64,000 bases of DNA, taken from contig CP051141.1 of the NCBI GenBank assembly GCA_001592805.2, positions 124,001-188,000 of the forward strand, in the 5' to 3' direction. This document shows positions 11,701 to 22,030 of this stretch, one piece after another; the stretch's first letter is position 1, and each line of letters begins with the position of its first letter. A model generated the notes under the pieces. That model was not told where the DNA came from, did not search any database, and saw only the letters and a list, made by a program, of their open reading frames with translations. The position numbers were made by a program, and so were the translations under genes. Origin of the DNA: Peltaster fructicola. Its lineage: Eukaryota > Ascomycota > Dothideomycetes.

Positions 11701-13127
11701 CACCAGCAGAGCCACCAACATCACCAATACAGTCGCAGTGGAGCGACAGGAAAGACTATCGATCGCGTCCTCTCACAGCGGCAGATGCAGCTCTGCTACC
11801 TCCTGATGCACTCGACAACGTGTTGGGTCCGCCTCACCAACCTATGGCACAGGTTCCACCTTCGCCTAACTTCGTACCACGGAACTCTACGAAGCCTCCC
11901 GAGATACCATTGAAGTCAAACTTCTTCACTTGGTCGTCTTCATACTTCCGCGAACCACAGATGCGTCCATCTGAAGAGGACGAGCCTGGCTCCCTCGACT
12001 ACAACGAGCGGCTTTGGCGGAGAAATCGTAACGATAAGATCATTGCTTCTACTCAGCCACTTAAGGATGCTGCAGGTAGTCAGCGATGGGACGTACCGTG
12101 TGGCTATTTTGGTATTGGAGCTGCGCCATACAAGATGGTGTTCCACCAGTTCGAGAATCACCTCATAACCAGCGACGACCGAGACAGTATCGCCGTGTGG
12201 GACTGGAAGGAAGCACGTCAGCTGTGTCGATTCAGTAATGGCAACCCGACCAGAAGCAAAGTCACAGAGCTGCGCTTCATCAACGAGGACGATCAGGCTA
12301 TGCTCATGACCGGTTCTAGTGATGGAGTCATCAAAATATACAGACACTACGATGATCCAGACAACATCGAGCTGGCTTCCAGCTTCAGAGCATTGAGCGA
12401 TCTGGTTACTAGTGATAACCAGAGTGCAGGGCTTGTGTTCGACTGGCAGCAGGGTCAAGGTCGCGTCCTTGTCGCTGGAGATGACAGGGTGATACGAGTC
12501 TGGCAGGCTGGCCACGAGCTATGCATCGCTGACATTCCTGCACGATCCGGAAGCTGCATTACCTCGCTGACCTCTGATCAGGTCGAGGGCAATGTATTTG
12601 TCGCTGGTTTCGGCAATGGCAGCGTGCGAGCCTACGATCAGCGGATGAGTGCTCGAGACTCCATGATCATGGACTGGGTTGACCGCAAGTCGCACCACCG
12701 ATCCTGGATCGTAGGAGCCCATCTCCAACGTGGCGGCATGCGCGAGCTCATCACCGCTGAATCGAACGGTGGTATACGCCTTTGGGACATTCGCATGCGC
12801 AATGCAGTCGCACAGATGGACGGCAAGGGTGAGTCCAGAAACTTGCGATCACTATCTGTCCACGAGCATGCGCCAGTGTTCGCGACCGGCCACAAAGACC
12901 ACACCATTACGATCTACAACACGAGTCTAAAGCGTCTCAGCAAATTTGAGCCGTATATGAGCTATCTGAGGATGAGCAACCTACCGAGGACTGCTCCGAT
13001 TACCGCTACTGCGTTCCATCCGCATAGGATGATGCTGGCTTGTGGTGCGCATAACGATGGCCATGTCAATTTGTTCAAGTGCGAGGCTACGGTCGACGAG
13101 AAGCAGGTCAATGGCATTGTAATGTGA
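8772..13127 (+). CDS. KOG1: Raptor/Kog1, TORC1 scaffold subunit
   Basis: Kog1 (raptor; Mip1 in fission yeast) presents substrates to TOR kinase in TORC1 at the vacuole membrane and so couples nutrients to growth. One uninterrupted exon encodes 1451 residues. After a Ser-rich N-tail comes the raptor N-terminal conserved caspase-like domain (about residues 95-400), with the signature stretches HYNGHGVPKPT and WVWDCSAAGG. A HEAT/armadillo region follows (about 480-900), then a Pro/Ser-rich linker (about 930-1030), then a C-terminal WD40 propeller (about 1100-1450). The first ATG in frame is 8772; the few codons upstream depend on a GTG and are not used. Raptor homologues are about this size. The gene lies head to head with tea1. 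High confidence. Confidence 0.95.
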   Translation: MARGATSTLLPSYESAGQHRSKHPQPVLETLSPTDPDSLPTISRANSSSTHADGDSASDEEGLQIRNRHHRQPSRRASDYSSGRSVNGDSKSLKDAKLRMRHGWESQLETPEQARLLNQTFFMYFEDKRHQTAGNPPPSFDPKSIVLEWRMKDRMKTVSAILAVCLNVGVDPPDVIKTNPCARLEAWVDPVPHESGSSNNTSNTNAQIGKNLQSQYESLSLRTRYKVLVDPTIEELRKYTTSLRRTAHAERILFHYNGHGVPKPTQSGEVWCFNRSYTQYIPTGLYDLQDWVGAPGLWVWDCSAAGGIINGFLEGAQKHALNQEETLKRDPTRAQQQPLVRWEDCIHLAACRESEVLPTNPDLPADIFTSCLTTPITMAVRFFMLQNPLPSTSGLTLAQARDIPGKTSERRTPLGELNWIFTAITDTIAWNCLEKPLFKKLFRQDLMVAALFRNFLLAQRVLRIYHCHPQSHPQIPDTHNHPLWRSWDLALEMILAQLPKLIDQQKTIEAASETAASTGQPQPSQELEYVHSDFFADQLSAFEVYLSSAPANGGSTKPPEQLPIVLQVLLSQVHRLRALILLSKFLDLGPWAVNLALSIGIFPYVLKLLQSQASELKPPMIFIWARILAVDQSCQGDLLKDNGYTYFTNILSNAAGLPVPNVAEHRAMCAFVIAMFCKDFKPGKTAVLQTNPDIIDNCLTHMVDMENPLLRQFCCLCLSQLWKDYPPAKAAGMAHQAHARIRDRSHDPVPEVRAACLDALTSFVGTGDIDAATMLEEETLASVVVAMGMDGSVMVRKELVAFYSAFINRYKPRFLVAAWEQLNEEREKRFESSQPVRIPEGHDDSNGRRSLEQEMPKASRLLSKKTIYRAVWRQTLSMSADPHPEVAQNASIVVDNMINALLDSPLGDAANKLLDQIMVRNLKDQPTPEVSKQRRDRPETPPSPSAPVSKPDGYFALSRTASVAAAMKNLVGWGAKTPAEPPTSPIQSQWSDRKDYRSRPLTAADAALLPPDALDNVLGPPHQPMAQVPPSPNFVPRNSTKPPEIPLKSNFFTWSSSYFREPQMRPSEEDEPGSLDYNERLWRRNRNDKIIASTQPLKDAAGSQRWDVPCGYFGIGAAPYKMVFHQFENHLITSDDRDSIAVWDWKEARQLCRFSNGNPTRSKVTELRFINEDDQAMLMTGSSDGVIKIYRHYDDPDNIELASSFRALSDLVTSDNQSAGLVFDWQQGQGRVLVAGDDRVIRVWQAGHELCIADIPARSGSCITSLTSDQVEGNVFVAGFGNGSVRAYDQRMSARDSMIMDWVDRKSHHRSWIVGAHLQRGGMRELITAESNGGIRLWDIRMRNAVAQMDGKGESRNLRSLSVHEHAPVFATGHKDHTITIYNTSLKRLSKFEPYMSYLRMSNLPRTAPITATAFHPHRMMLACGAHNDGHVNLFKCEATVDEKQVNGIVM

Positions 13128-13339
13128 TGACTTCTTTTAGCGAGGCGTTTTGGTGTCGATAGTTGAGATGCATCTCTGCAGTGGCTTTGGTACAAAGTTG
13201 TTTTCTCAAATCATGCTTGAGGTTCTATTCATCTGGGTGCTATCACTTCCACGAGAGCTATCGCGACATATGTTTCAAGATGGTTGTAATACAGGTTCCT
13301 CATTCCAATGCAAAATCTACATATGCATCGTACATTGCT

Positions 13340-14737
13340 CTACACATTTACCGGAGATCCGTCACATGTGACAATATCCTTGAACAGATCGGCAGCCCTG
13401 ATGTCCAGTCCACCAGACTCCTTGTCTTCGATACCAAATCCAATCAAGAGGATGTCATCAAGGTATCCGTGATACTTCATTCCGTGCTCTTTCCACGCGA
13501 TCGAAGTGGTGTAGACCATCTCCGTCTGGTTCCAGCCGTTCAGACCTTCCTCGCGCCATGTGCCGGGTAATCGTCGTCCTCGGAACCACAGAGGCTTGCT
13601 CGAGACACCGTAAGTTCGGTATGGCGCGTACTGGCTGAACATGTGCACATATGGTTCGTACAGGCCGTGAAACTCGTAGAAGGACTTCCAGTGGAAGATG
13701 TGGAACACGAAGGTGTTCCTTTCCGAGGGTATGCAGGATGGGTCTGTTCGCTTGCACATGGTGACGGCGAGAGAGTTGGTGGCCTGGTGAATCGACTCTT
13801 CGTAAGTTGGCTTTGCATATGGCATGAGAGACTCCAAGCATGCGGCCTCCTCAGTCGCAATGAGCTGGTTCGCATCCTTTTCGATGGTGCCATCATCCTC
13901 CATCTTCCCGAAGATTCGCGTCGGGGCAATGTCGTGGTGGATGAAGAGCTCGCCTTCGCTATCCCAGAACAGGAACCAGTTCTTCTCCACCTTCGAGTAC
14001 TTGTGTGGTGGAGGCTTCATGATCTCGGTCGGCCTCTTGAACTTCCCAGGCCACGCGCCCGGCCAGTCCGAAACCAGCGTGAAGTCCTGGAAATACTGAC
14101 CGAAGCAGGCGTAGGATGCCTGTGTGCCGTACAAGATGTAGGGTCGCTCAGGACCGTAGAAGACTCGTGCGTCGTGTGGGCCTATGTTCATGTTGAAGTG
14201 TGCGATATCTCCAGTGCATGCGTCTGTCCAGGTTGGCGGTATAGGCACAATCCACGGTGGATGGATGCAATGCAGGCTGTTTCCCATGAACTGCGCCTCG
14301 CAGATAACCTGTGTGAACCACACCTGATTCTCCGTCGCGTTCTTGTGATACTGTGCCACCGTTATCCATGTGTCGTTCTTCGTAGGGTGCGGCGTGAAAT
14401 TCGGGTTGTATGCTGGCCATGGGCTATAGTCGACATCGAAGTACCCGCCATCACTTGTCGTTAACGACGACAGCTCCCTGTGTGTCTTCTTCACGTAGTC
14501 CGTCACTCCGCCAGGCCTAGGCACTCTCTGGAAGCCAGATGGTGTTGTTGTTGTTGGCAGTGGTTTGGCTGGCACCTTGTCCACTGGGTCTGGCTTTACC
14601 ACGATCGGAGGCTTGCCTGGTGGTGTTGCTGGTGGTACATCGCTCATGTTCGGTCCATAGTATACCATGAACAAGGTGAGGAGGACCAAGGCAATGGCAA
14701 AGCCAGAGGCTAAGCGCCTCGTTCCTCGCACCAGCAT
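13340..14737 (-). CDS. Type II membrane protein with beta-propeller glycosyltransferase-like motifs
   Basis: 465 residues from ATG 14737. A short basic N-tail precedes one membrane anchor (about residues 10-27), a Pro/Thr-rich stem (about 30-75) and a large lumenal domain with NxT/S sites: the build of a Golgi type II enzyme. Three stretches recall five-bladed propellers of the GH130/GT108/GT91 beta-mannoside kind: GPHDARVFYGPERPYILYG, EKNWFLFWDSEGELFIHHD, and GFGIEDKESGGLDIR near the C-terminus. From these I infer a glycosyltransferase, phosphorylase or hydrolase acting on secretory mannans, but the family is not certain. It converges on KOG1 and is followed by an acyltransferase-3 gene and a GT32 gene, both glycan-type functions. 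A 273-codon antisense ORF inside it is a shadow. Confidence 0.7.
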   Translation of the reverse strand: MLVRGTRRLASGFAIALVLLTLFMVYYGPNMSDVPPATPPGKPPIVVKPDPVDKVPAKPLPTTTTPSGFQRVPRPGGVTDYVKKTHRELSSLTTSDGGYFDVDYSPWPAYNPNFTPHPTKNDTWITVAQYHKNATENQVWFTQVICEAQFMGNSLHCIHPPWIVPIPPTWTDACTGDIAHFNMNIGPHDARVFYGPERPYILYGTQASYACFGQYFQDFTLVSDWPGAWPGKFKRPTEIMKPPPHKYSKVEKNWFLFWDSEGELFIHHDIAPTRIFGKMEDDGTIEKDANQLIATEEAACLESLMPYAKPTYEESIHQATNSLAVTMCKRTDPSCIPSERNTFVFHIFHWKSFYEFHGLYEPYVHMFSQYAPYRTYGVSSKPLWFRGRRLPGTWREEGLNGWNQTEMVYTTSIAWKEHGMKYHGYLDDILLIGFGIEDKESGGLDIRAADLFKDIVTCDGSPVNV

Positions 14738-15171
14738 GATCGATGGGCGGGCGAGTGTAACGATGGAGGAGAAAAAAAAATGTACAGTGCAGACAGAACG
14801 ACACAATAGAAAGCGTGACCAAAGGCCTGAAGCTGTTGGCTTTCTCGATAGCAGCCAGTGTGGAGAACAGGGATGCTGCACACTGCGAGTCGCTGACGAT
14901 TCCTACTGTGCCTCCTGTTGAGAGACCAGCAGATAGCCGGATGCGCTCAGGTCTGCTGGATATCGCTCTCCTCCGAGACACTACTGCCCGTCAAATTGAG
15001 CTTGTAATCTCGCTGCCCTGGCTTCCTCGGCATATGGCTTCACTAGAGCATCATACTCCTGAGAATTGACCCTTATGCTCGAGCATAAACTACATTGATA
15101 TACAAGTTGTGTATGGACCTCTTTTTGTTTTCCCAAAATGTGTCTCTATATTGTTCCTACACGTATATTTC
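14738..15171. other. Intergenic, 434 bp
   Basis: Upstream of the type II membrane protein gene and downstream of the acyltransferase gene, both minus strand. There is an A9 run near 14774. Otherwise I see no gene or recognisable element. Confidence 0.45.
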
Positions 15172-16773
15172 TCACTTCTGCTCCCGTCGTGAGTCGCGAG
15201 AGCTACCCGAGTCTCCCTTGAATTGTTTGTACAGCCATTGGGTAAATTTGATGCTTGGGTCGTCGATGAAGTTGGTGCAGAGCTCTGCTGCCCAGAGGGT
15301 GAGTGGGAAGAGGATCATCTGACATATGAGGAAGTCGGTCTCGAAACCGAATGGTCCAACTCTTGGGAGGTATGGGAAGGCATTGACCCATCGTGGCATG
15401 GTCAAGGAGTGCTCCTCGCCGTTGTAGCCAATTGCACAGTACATTCTGTTGCCGAGAGTCCAGAGGATAGGACCGTGCATCTGAGAAAGGTGTTAGCTGA
15501 GGCTATGGTGAGCTTGGACTGACAATGCTCACCAAGTAAAAGCCGTAGGAGATCTTGGCGAGATACAGATTGTACTTGTTCTCGAAGAATGCTCTGAGCC
15601 AAGGGAGACGACCAGCAGCAGAGACCATAAGAATGGCTGCCCAGAAGAGGTAGAACCTGGGAGAAGTCAGTGATCAGCGTGTGGTCACAGCATCATGCTG
15701 TCCCCATTAAATTCCATGAACATACCACTTGAAGTCGAACACAGCTTGTGGCTTCAGCAGAGACAGCAGATACCATCCTGGCTGAGCTCGGAATTGGTTC
15801 ATATCAGTAGATTGAGCCGGTACACCGCCCAAGAACAGAGCAACGAAGAATGCTCCAGTGAAGAACCTCGTCTTGTATGGTGCCAGATCCGTAAGCCACT
15901 GTGGGAGTTTGTTGTGAGCCTCCAGAGTGTCGAGATCGCAGAGCAGCTGACCAGCCATGAACATGGCGAAGTGCGCACCATCTGCGATGTACATGAAGTA
16001 GGTGATGAGGAAGATCTCACCCCATAGTCGCATCTTGTTTGAGCAGCGAGAGAATGCCATGGCGCTGGTGTAGACGACGATTGATCCCTTCATCTCGACT
16101 GGAATCGACCAGGTGTGAGGGTGGTATGTGAACCATGGGTCTCCTCCTCCTGTGAAGATAAATGTCCAATTCTTGCCCTCGGTATACCACTTCCACAGCT
16201 CGGCGCGGAAAGACTTCTCAAGCTTGACGGTGCCGATAACGCCGGTGACGTGGTAGAAGATGATGAGACTAAGCGTGATGACGATGATAGGAAGGTAGAG
16301 ACGCAGCCATCGCCTGAAGAGTGCCGAAGCCACATTCTCGCTCAAGCCGCTGTAATCGCCGGCCATGATGAGAGCCAGTGGCTTTGCTGAGAGCACATAT
16401 CCGGAGAGGACGAAGAAGCAGGACACAGCGAAGTGGCCGCCGACGAAGAGGTTGCGCAGACCGTAGAAACTGAGCAGGTAGTACTGTCCATTGTAACCGA
16501 AGTTGTTCTCAAGCTTGACATCTGCCTTCAGCCATCCGTGCGACCATAGCTCGTGGTGAAGGATGTAGACCAGTAGAGCTGCGAAGCCTCTGATACCGTC
16601 GAGATACGCCGTCTTCCTGATCTTGGCGGGTTTCTGCTTGTAAGGAGCGAGAGGAACTCGGGCTGTATAGATTTGAAGAATCCAGTTACGCCGTCCAATG
16701 TTGAAGACTCGCGGATGGGTTGAATATGCGACAACAACCCTTTTTCAAGTATCGCTCCATTCTCTTGCTCCAT
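15172..16773 (-). CDS. Membrane acyltransferase, family 3 (OafA-like)
   Basis: Family-3 acyltransferases are multi-pass proteins that acylate sugars or small molecules. The motif AYLDGIRGFAALLVYILHH followed by a Ser-Cys-Phe-Phe-Val-Leu-Ser-Gly-Tyr-Val segment is diagnostic, and about ten hydrophobic segments follow, ending near SYGFYLMHGPILWTLGNRMY. Clear introns are 15725-15657 and 15532-15481, with exons 15656-15533 and 15480-15172 after the first block. ATG 16773 (MEQENGAILEKG) is the likely start. Its frame disagrees with the DGIRGF frame, and the switch falls at about 16640-16700. Either a poor GTAACT intron of 53 nt without a good branch site lies there, or one base is missing in the GG at 16644-16645. 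Both give a spliced length divisible by three. The acyl acceptor is unknown; neighbouring glycan genes suggest a sugar. Confidence 0.85.
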
Positions 16774-18321
16774 GGTGGGCGGGCCAGCTAAGGATAGAAA
16801 GAATGTAAGAACAGCGCAGGTGTCGTCTGCAAAAGCTGTGCCAGGTACGGGATGTGTGTGAGTTGCGAAGTAGACACGAACCGGGAATGGGCGCGGAGGC
16901 TCTGGCGCGTTGATTGGTTGAACAGCACAGCTGGAGTGCTGTGAGTTGAGGCTTTTGCTTAACGAGCAGTACAAAACCGTTGCTCAACAACCATCCAATG
17001 GCTGTCTAAGGGGCAGAGGAGAAGACGGTGGAGACCGCCTTACCCCATACGTTGGAGCTCTGCAAGGTACATGCCATGTAATGCAGCCCCATGGGTTATG
17101 AGCGATCCTGTCCTTGGAGCTACCCACGCACCTCGGACGACTACTATAGCAGTGTAACTATGATCAAATCTCTTTCACATGCGAGAGATCCCTGGTACGT
17201 AGGATCGCACTCGGACGCTCAATACACAGATTCCAAGCGTTGCGCTCGGACAAGGATAAGATGGTTGCAGGAGGAGCATCATCTCTGCAGTGATCCACCC
17301 TACCCGTCTAATGAATGCTCGCAGCACTCCTGGGGAAGAAGGTTGTCATCTCCATGAAAACGTCTCTTCCCATGCCCCTGTCGATTTGTGTCCGGTGGCC
17401 GCGGCATGCTGTGACAGCTTCGACGACTGAGAAATGCCCAGCGTACCTGATCTACATCCACCCGTACACAGAGATAGCGGCACATCTAGTCACGCTGCCG
17501 AGGCGATGGTGAGCGGGGAGCACACTGTAGTGCTGTGTTGGAGGACTAATCGGTGAATGGTGTGCATCATCAGACGGAAGCTGCCTATGCAGATATGACC
17601 AGGGAATATCGACATTTCATCGGTCGCTGTCCTGCCTCTGCATGGAATAGCCAGTGATCCATTGCGATAGTTCGGTTAGAGGCTGCGCCAAGGCATATCG
17701 CGTCCAATCCATATCCGGCGGCATGGTGTCGTCGGAAAGTAAGAGAGAGATCCCCTGCTGCGTTATCTGCAGGAATTCCAGCTCTTCCAGCATCGAGAGA
17801 TGCGTATGACATTACGTTGCGTTGGAACGCGCCTTGGTCTGGCAATTGGTGGCATATAATTGAGATTACTGCTAAGAGCAGAGGGCAGCAAAAAAGATTG
17901 CGCGACTATTGGTTGCGTAGGCGTAGTGTGTTGTTAAAGGGTTGCACGCTAATGCGGCTGGCAGGAAAGCCTGTGCACCGTTTCTACACTTTCTTGACAA
18001 GTTGGGATTCTCAGGCGGAGATGAGATGAGAGTTTCACGATAGCGTTCTGTCAAAATTCCCGGACTGCTCTGGCTATCATACTGCTATCCTTGCTCGCAG
18101 TAGCTGTTATCGTTCACTTCCATCATCACACCTCATCATACACGACCACACGACATTCGCTTGCATACTGCATCCTAGCCAGCCACTCTCCGTCGGTGCA
18201 CGCTCTCCCCTCTCTCGCTCTCGCATCCTCCCTCCCTTTTCACTCGACACCTATTCGAAAAGTAGGAGGCTCGCGTTCAAGAGGTCACAACAGCTCCCTG
18301 AGCTGAGTCTGTCGCGGCAAG
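16774..18321. other. Intergenic, 1.5 kb, with pyrimidine-rich leader before the GT32 gene
   Basis: A long gap between divergent genes. Small ORFs here lack family resemblance and typical codon use. From about 18110 to 18240 the plus strand is rich in C and T, a common feature of fungal core promoters and 5' leaders, and fits transcription start of the GT32 gene. I see no transposon remnants or RNA genes. Confidence 0.4.
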
Positions 18322-19554
18322 ATGAAGGCAGACGGCAAGGAGTTCAGCTACTATGCGCCCAAATCGAAAGAGTTCGCAGTACCGAAGCAGTTTCGACGAC
18401 TCTTACCCATATCCATCATATGCTTCGTGCTCTTCCTCCTGTTTGGCGGCCCGCTGAACAGCAACAGCAATGGCTGGTTCACGAAGAAGGACACATATTT
18501 CCCGCGCAAGATCTGGCAGACGTGGAAGGTCGATCCGCTTGGCTTTGGAGAGAAGGACTTGAACCTCGCCCGAACGTGGACGGCGAAGAATCCAGCATAT
18601 CGATATGAGGTCTTGACGGACCAGAACGACATGGCGTACGTGGAGACGCACTTTGGGCCGAGTGGCTTCAACAGACTCGATATTGTCTACATGTACCGCC
18701 AGCTCACGGCGCGAATCATCAAGGCCGATCTGCTGAGATACCTGGTCATGTACGTGGAAGGTGGTGTCTACACTGACATCGACGTGGAGGCTCTGCGACC
18801 CGCCACCAGATTTATCCCTGATCGCTATGATGAGCGCGATGTCGATATGGTCATCGGTGTGGAAATCGATCAGCCAGAGTTCTCCAACCACACTATCCTC
18901 GGACAGAAGTGCATGTCCTTCTGCCAGTGGACATTCATGTGTAAGCCACATCTGCAAGTCATGCTTGACTTGGTCGAGAACATCCTAGTCTGGTTGCAAG
19001 ACGTTGCAGCAGAGCAGCGCGTGCCAATCTCAGAAATCCAGCTTGATTTCGACCAGGTTATCAGTGGAACTGGACCTTCGGCCTTTACAAATGCCATTCT
19101 CAAGGACATGTCACGCCGCACCGGACGAACCATCACCTGGGATCTCTTCCACGCTATGACCGAGTCAAAGCTGATCGGTGGCACTCTGGTCTTGACAGTA
19201 GAAGCTTTCGCAGCAGGACAAGGTCACTCAGACTCTGGCAATCACGACGCAAAGCAAGCGCTCGTGAAGCACCACTACCACGCCTCTGGCTGGCCAACCA
19301 GTCATCCTCGATACAACCACCCAGTGCTTGGAGAAGTCGAGCAGTGCAACTGGAACTGGGACTGTGTCATGGAGTGGGACGAGAAGAAGAGCGCCTACGA
19401 GCAGCTCAGCCCTGAAGAGCAACAAGTCGAGATTGACCGCGTCGAGCGTGATCGTGCTCGTGAGGCTGAAGAGCGTGAGGAAGAGGAGCGTCGAAGAGAA
19501 GAGGAAGAGGCACGCGAGAACGGTGGGCAACACGATGGCGAACATCGCGAGTGA
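18322..19554 (+). CDS. GT32 alpha-1,6-mannosyltransferase, Och1/Hoc1-like
   Basis: GT32 enzymes of this group add alpha-1,6-mannose from GDP-mannose in the Golgi: Och1 starts the N-glycan outer chain and Hoc1 works in mannan polymerase II. A single exon gives 410 residues: a short cytosolic N-tail, one membrane anchor (about residues 26-43), then the catalytic domain starting at FPRKIWQTWKVDP. The acceptor/donor region IKADLLRYLVMYVEGG leads to the DXD metal/nucleotide-sugar motif in YTDIDVE (about 150-156). The C-terminus is an unusually Glu/Arg-rich charged helix (about 355-410). Family assignment is strong; choosing between Och1 and other GT32 paralogues would need a tree. It is divergent from the acyltransferase gene. 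Confidence 0.88.
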   Translation: MKADGKEFSYYAPKSKEFAVPKQFRRLLPISIICFVLFLLFGGPLNSNSNGWFTKKDTYFPRKIWQTWKVDPLGFGEKDLNLARTWTAKNPAYRYEVLTDQNDMAYVETHFGPSGFNRLDIVYMYRQLTARIIKADLLRYLVMYVEGGVYTDIDVEALRPATRFIPDRYDERDVDMVIGVEIDQPEFSNHTILGQKCMSFCQWTFMCKPHLQVMLDLVENILVWLQDVAAEQRVPISEIQLDFDQVISGTGPSAFTNAILKDMSRRTGRTITWDLFHAMTESKLIGGTLVLTVEAFAAGQGHSDSGNHDAKQALVKHHYHASGWPTSHPRYNHPVLGEVEQCNWNWDCVMEWDEKKSAYEQLSPEEQQVEIDRVERDRAREAEEREEEERRREEEEARENGGQHDGEHRE

Positions 19555-20923
19555 AGCTCATCTTGAGAGAGCTGGATACGTTCGACAAACGACGACTATA
19601 GACTTGATCGAGGTGCTCATCAGCACACGGCGCCGCATACGATCTTACTGCTAGAGTACGAAGTAAGACATGAGTGCTATGCAATGGCTGGGATGCCATC
19701 GACACAGGCAAGAGGCTTGTGGGAGCATTCTATCAGTCTTGCTGTGTCCCAGATGGACACGACGCTGGGCTACGATGTCTGCTCTTGCCAGACGTTCATG
19801 TAGATATTCACCGCATTGCGCATGGTGTTGAGTTCTTGGACGGCTCGGGCGATTGTTCTTATCACTACAGAAAGAGATATACTGTACTTTTGATCTACAC
19901 CATCCCTGCACGACCACGATCCATGCTTACCTTTAGCTGCTAACGTGTGCTCGAGGTGAGCTATGAGCCTCCACGTGCCTCATGACACGATCCAGGACAT
20001 GCTCAGATCTTGAGCCTGCCATAGACATCATATCCTCCAGAACCTTATGTACGCCAGAAGGCTTGGTATTCGGGACCCGCCGTACGTAGCCATCAGACCA
20101 GGCCTCTCCTGAGTGACATGTGAGAGATAGGGCGAGAGTCAGCCGACTGCATCTCATTTCAAACAGTCTTGAACTCTCGTCTCTTTCATGGTCCACGCCC
20201 ACTCCACTGCTAGTGTGTCATGCCTGTCAACCCACACGTGCGGTTGTCTGACAATCATTCGGCCGTGAGAGGTAATCTGCCGAGCAAAGTCATGGCTGTG
20301 TTGCCCTAAGGTTTGCACTTCACCTCCATCTCCCCCACTGACATCTACCGGCCGACACCACATTTTGCATACCAAAATATTGCACCTGACACCGAACCTG
20401 CTAGGCTGCGATGTATGGAGATGTGTTTGGGGTGGCAGTGTTATGATCTAGTCACGAAGGGCGTTCTTGTAGCGTGAGAAGGTAATGACAACGCCTGATT
20501 ACATTTTGGTTAAACTACAGCTCTCCTCTCTCCCAAGTCAACCTTCTTATGTTACTTCTGATTGCACAACACACGTCCCAGCACTCTACTTGACTCATCG
20601 GACACATCTCCATCCTGTCTGACGTGATCCTTATTGCTGGACTGATCACAAGCTACACGACTGCAGCTTTACAAGAAAGTGAACGCCTGGGAGGAACCAT
20701 TCAAGCCATCGAGGCTCTGCCCAACTACTGAGGCCTACACAGCACAAGCCTTTACGACTCTGCCAACACTAGCTCGACTGCTGGAACTGCACATCTCAAG
20801 CCTTTGAGACCCTGCCATTCCTCGGGACCACGGTAGAATTACCACAATCTTTTCTCGATTGCGTCCCAGAGAAGACGCTTCCACTCTCGCCCTGCCGACG
20901 ACTACCACTCTCTCAAACACACA
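19555..20923. other. Intergenic, 1.4 kb
   Basis: Between two plus-strand genes. Several ORFs of 60-100 codons exist on both strands, but none has a recognisable domain, good codon pattern or plausible splice partners. The last 80 bases before 20924 are rich in C, A and T (repeated CTCTC and ACACA), typical of a fungal 5' leader. I see no structured RNA, tRNA or repeat. Confidence 0.4.
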
Positions 20924-22030
20924 ATGAACTCGTTTAACACACAGAAGCCCAGGCCGCATGAGACGAGGACGGAGTACCACATGGCGGACTGGCCAACAGA
21001 CTGGACTCAGACGGATGACACGTACGCCCTAGTAAATCCGCCCAAACCAAAGCAAAGCATATTCAAGAAGCTCCTACGACATGTCCTGCGCTTCTGGTAT
21101 CTCTATCTCCTTCTCATCATTGTGGGCACGCTCGCCATCATCCTTCCAATCATCTACGTCGTGTACCCTAACACGGCACAATCCCAAGTGGACAGTTCTA
21201 CAATCATTCCAACACATCAGAGCATCACGAAAGTTACACCCACGAGCTTCTACTACAACCAATCAGCGCTGCTAGAGATCTCGACATCGTATAACCCACC
21301 TCCACAGCTGTTCACTTGGAACGGCTCCTACTACGTCGAGGGCTCCACAGAACCCTTCCTGTCGATTGTTATCCCCCAGATCGCAGCACAGAATGGATCG
21401 GAGATCCAGACGGCACAGGAGATACAAATCACGAATATGCCTGAGTTCATTAAGAACAACGACCTCATCTTCAACTCCGACAACTTTAGCATCTACTTAC
21501 GAGGTAATGGACAGCTCAAGGAGAGCATTCTGTCAACGATCAACATCAACTACGACAAGAAGATCAGTCTTAGAGGCTTCAACAAGCTACAAGACGTACA
21601 GGTCACTGACTTTCGTATCCTGACTGAGACTCTCTCGGATGGATCGAACGCTGCTGGTAACGTCTCCGTTGCGAATCCTACTATCTTCGAGCTGTACATG
21701 GGTAATGTCACGTTTGACATCTCGGTCAATGGCTCGACGATCGCCAATGCTACGCTGCCTAACTTCACTCTGGCTTCAGGCACGAATACGTATCCCTTGC
21801 ACGTCACAAGCAACGAGACACGAGTGCTGGAGCTGCTCAAACTCCCTGCTTACAGGTGCGGTGTCTTGCCCGTTACAGTGCAAGGCAAGGAAAGCATCGT
21901 GGATGGACAGGTCATTCCTTACTTCACAGCACCATTGCAAGCAAATCGATTCACCACAACGACGAACCTCACCTCAGCATTACAAGCGATTGGTTTCGGA
22001 GACTTGGTGAATGGGACTTGCGAGACATGA
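20924..22030 (+). CDS. DUF3712 single-pass membrane protein
   Basis: 368 residues in one exon. A hydrophilic N-tail with Tyr and Trp (about residues 1-45) is followed by a basic patch and one strong membrane helix (about 52-78: FWYLYLLLIIVGTLAIILPI). The rest is an extracytoplasmic, Asn-glycosylation-rich, beta-rich domain of about 280 residues. It resembles the fungal DUF3712 family, distant relatives of LEA_2/NDR1-like proteins found in the plasma membrane or vacuole. More than ten NxS/T sites support an exo-facing domain. Function is unknown; cell-wall or membrane stress roles are only suggested. Its end lies about 220 bp from the convergent fructosamine kinase gene. Confidence 0.75.
   Translation: MNSFNTQKPRPHETRTEYHMADWPTDWTQTDDTYALVNPPKPKQSIFKKLLRHVLRFWYLYLLLIIVGTLAIILPIIYVVYPNTAQSQVDSSTIIPTHQSITKVTPTSFYYNQSALLEISTSYNPPPQLFTWNGSYYVEGSTEPFLSIVIPQIAAQNGSEIQTAQEIQITNMPEFIKNNDLIFNSDNFSIYLRGNGQLKESILSTININYDKKISLRGFNKLQDVQVTDFRILTETLSDGSNAAGNVSVANPTIFELYMGNVTFDISVNGSTIANATLPNFTLASGTNTYPLHVTSNETRVLELLKLPAYRCGVLPVTVQGKESIVDGQVIPYFTAPLQANRFTTTTNLTSALQAIGFGDLVNGTCET

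Noticed and set aside
11940-12515. Minus-strand ORF of 191 codons
   Set aside because: Antisense shadow of the KOG1 WD40 region.
13643-14464. Plus-strand ORF of 273 codons
   Set aside because: It lies entirely antisense to the type II membrane protein gene, which has clear protein features; the antisense translation shows no domain.
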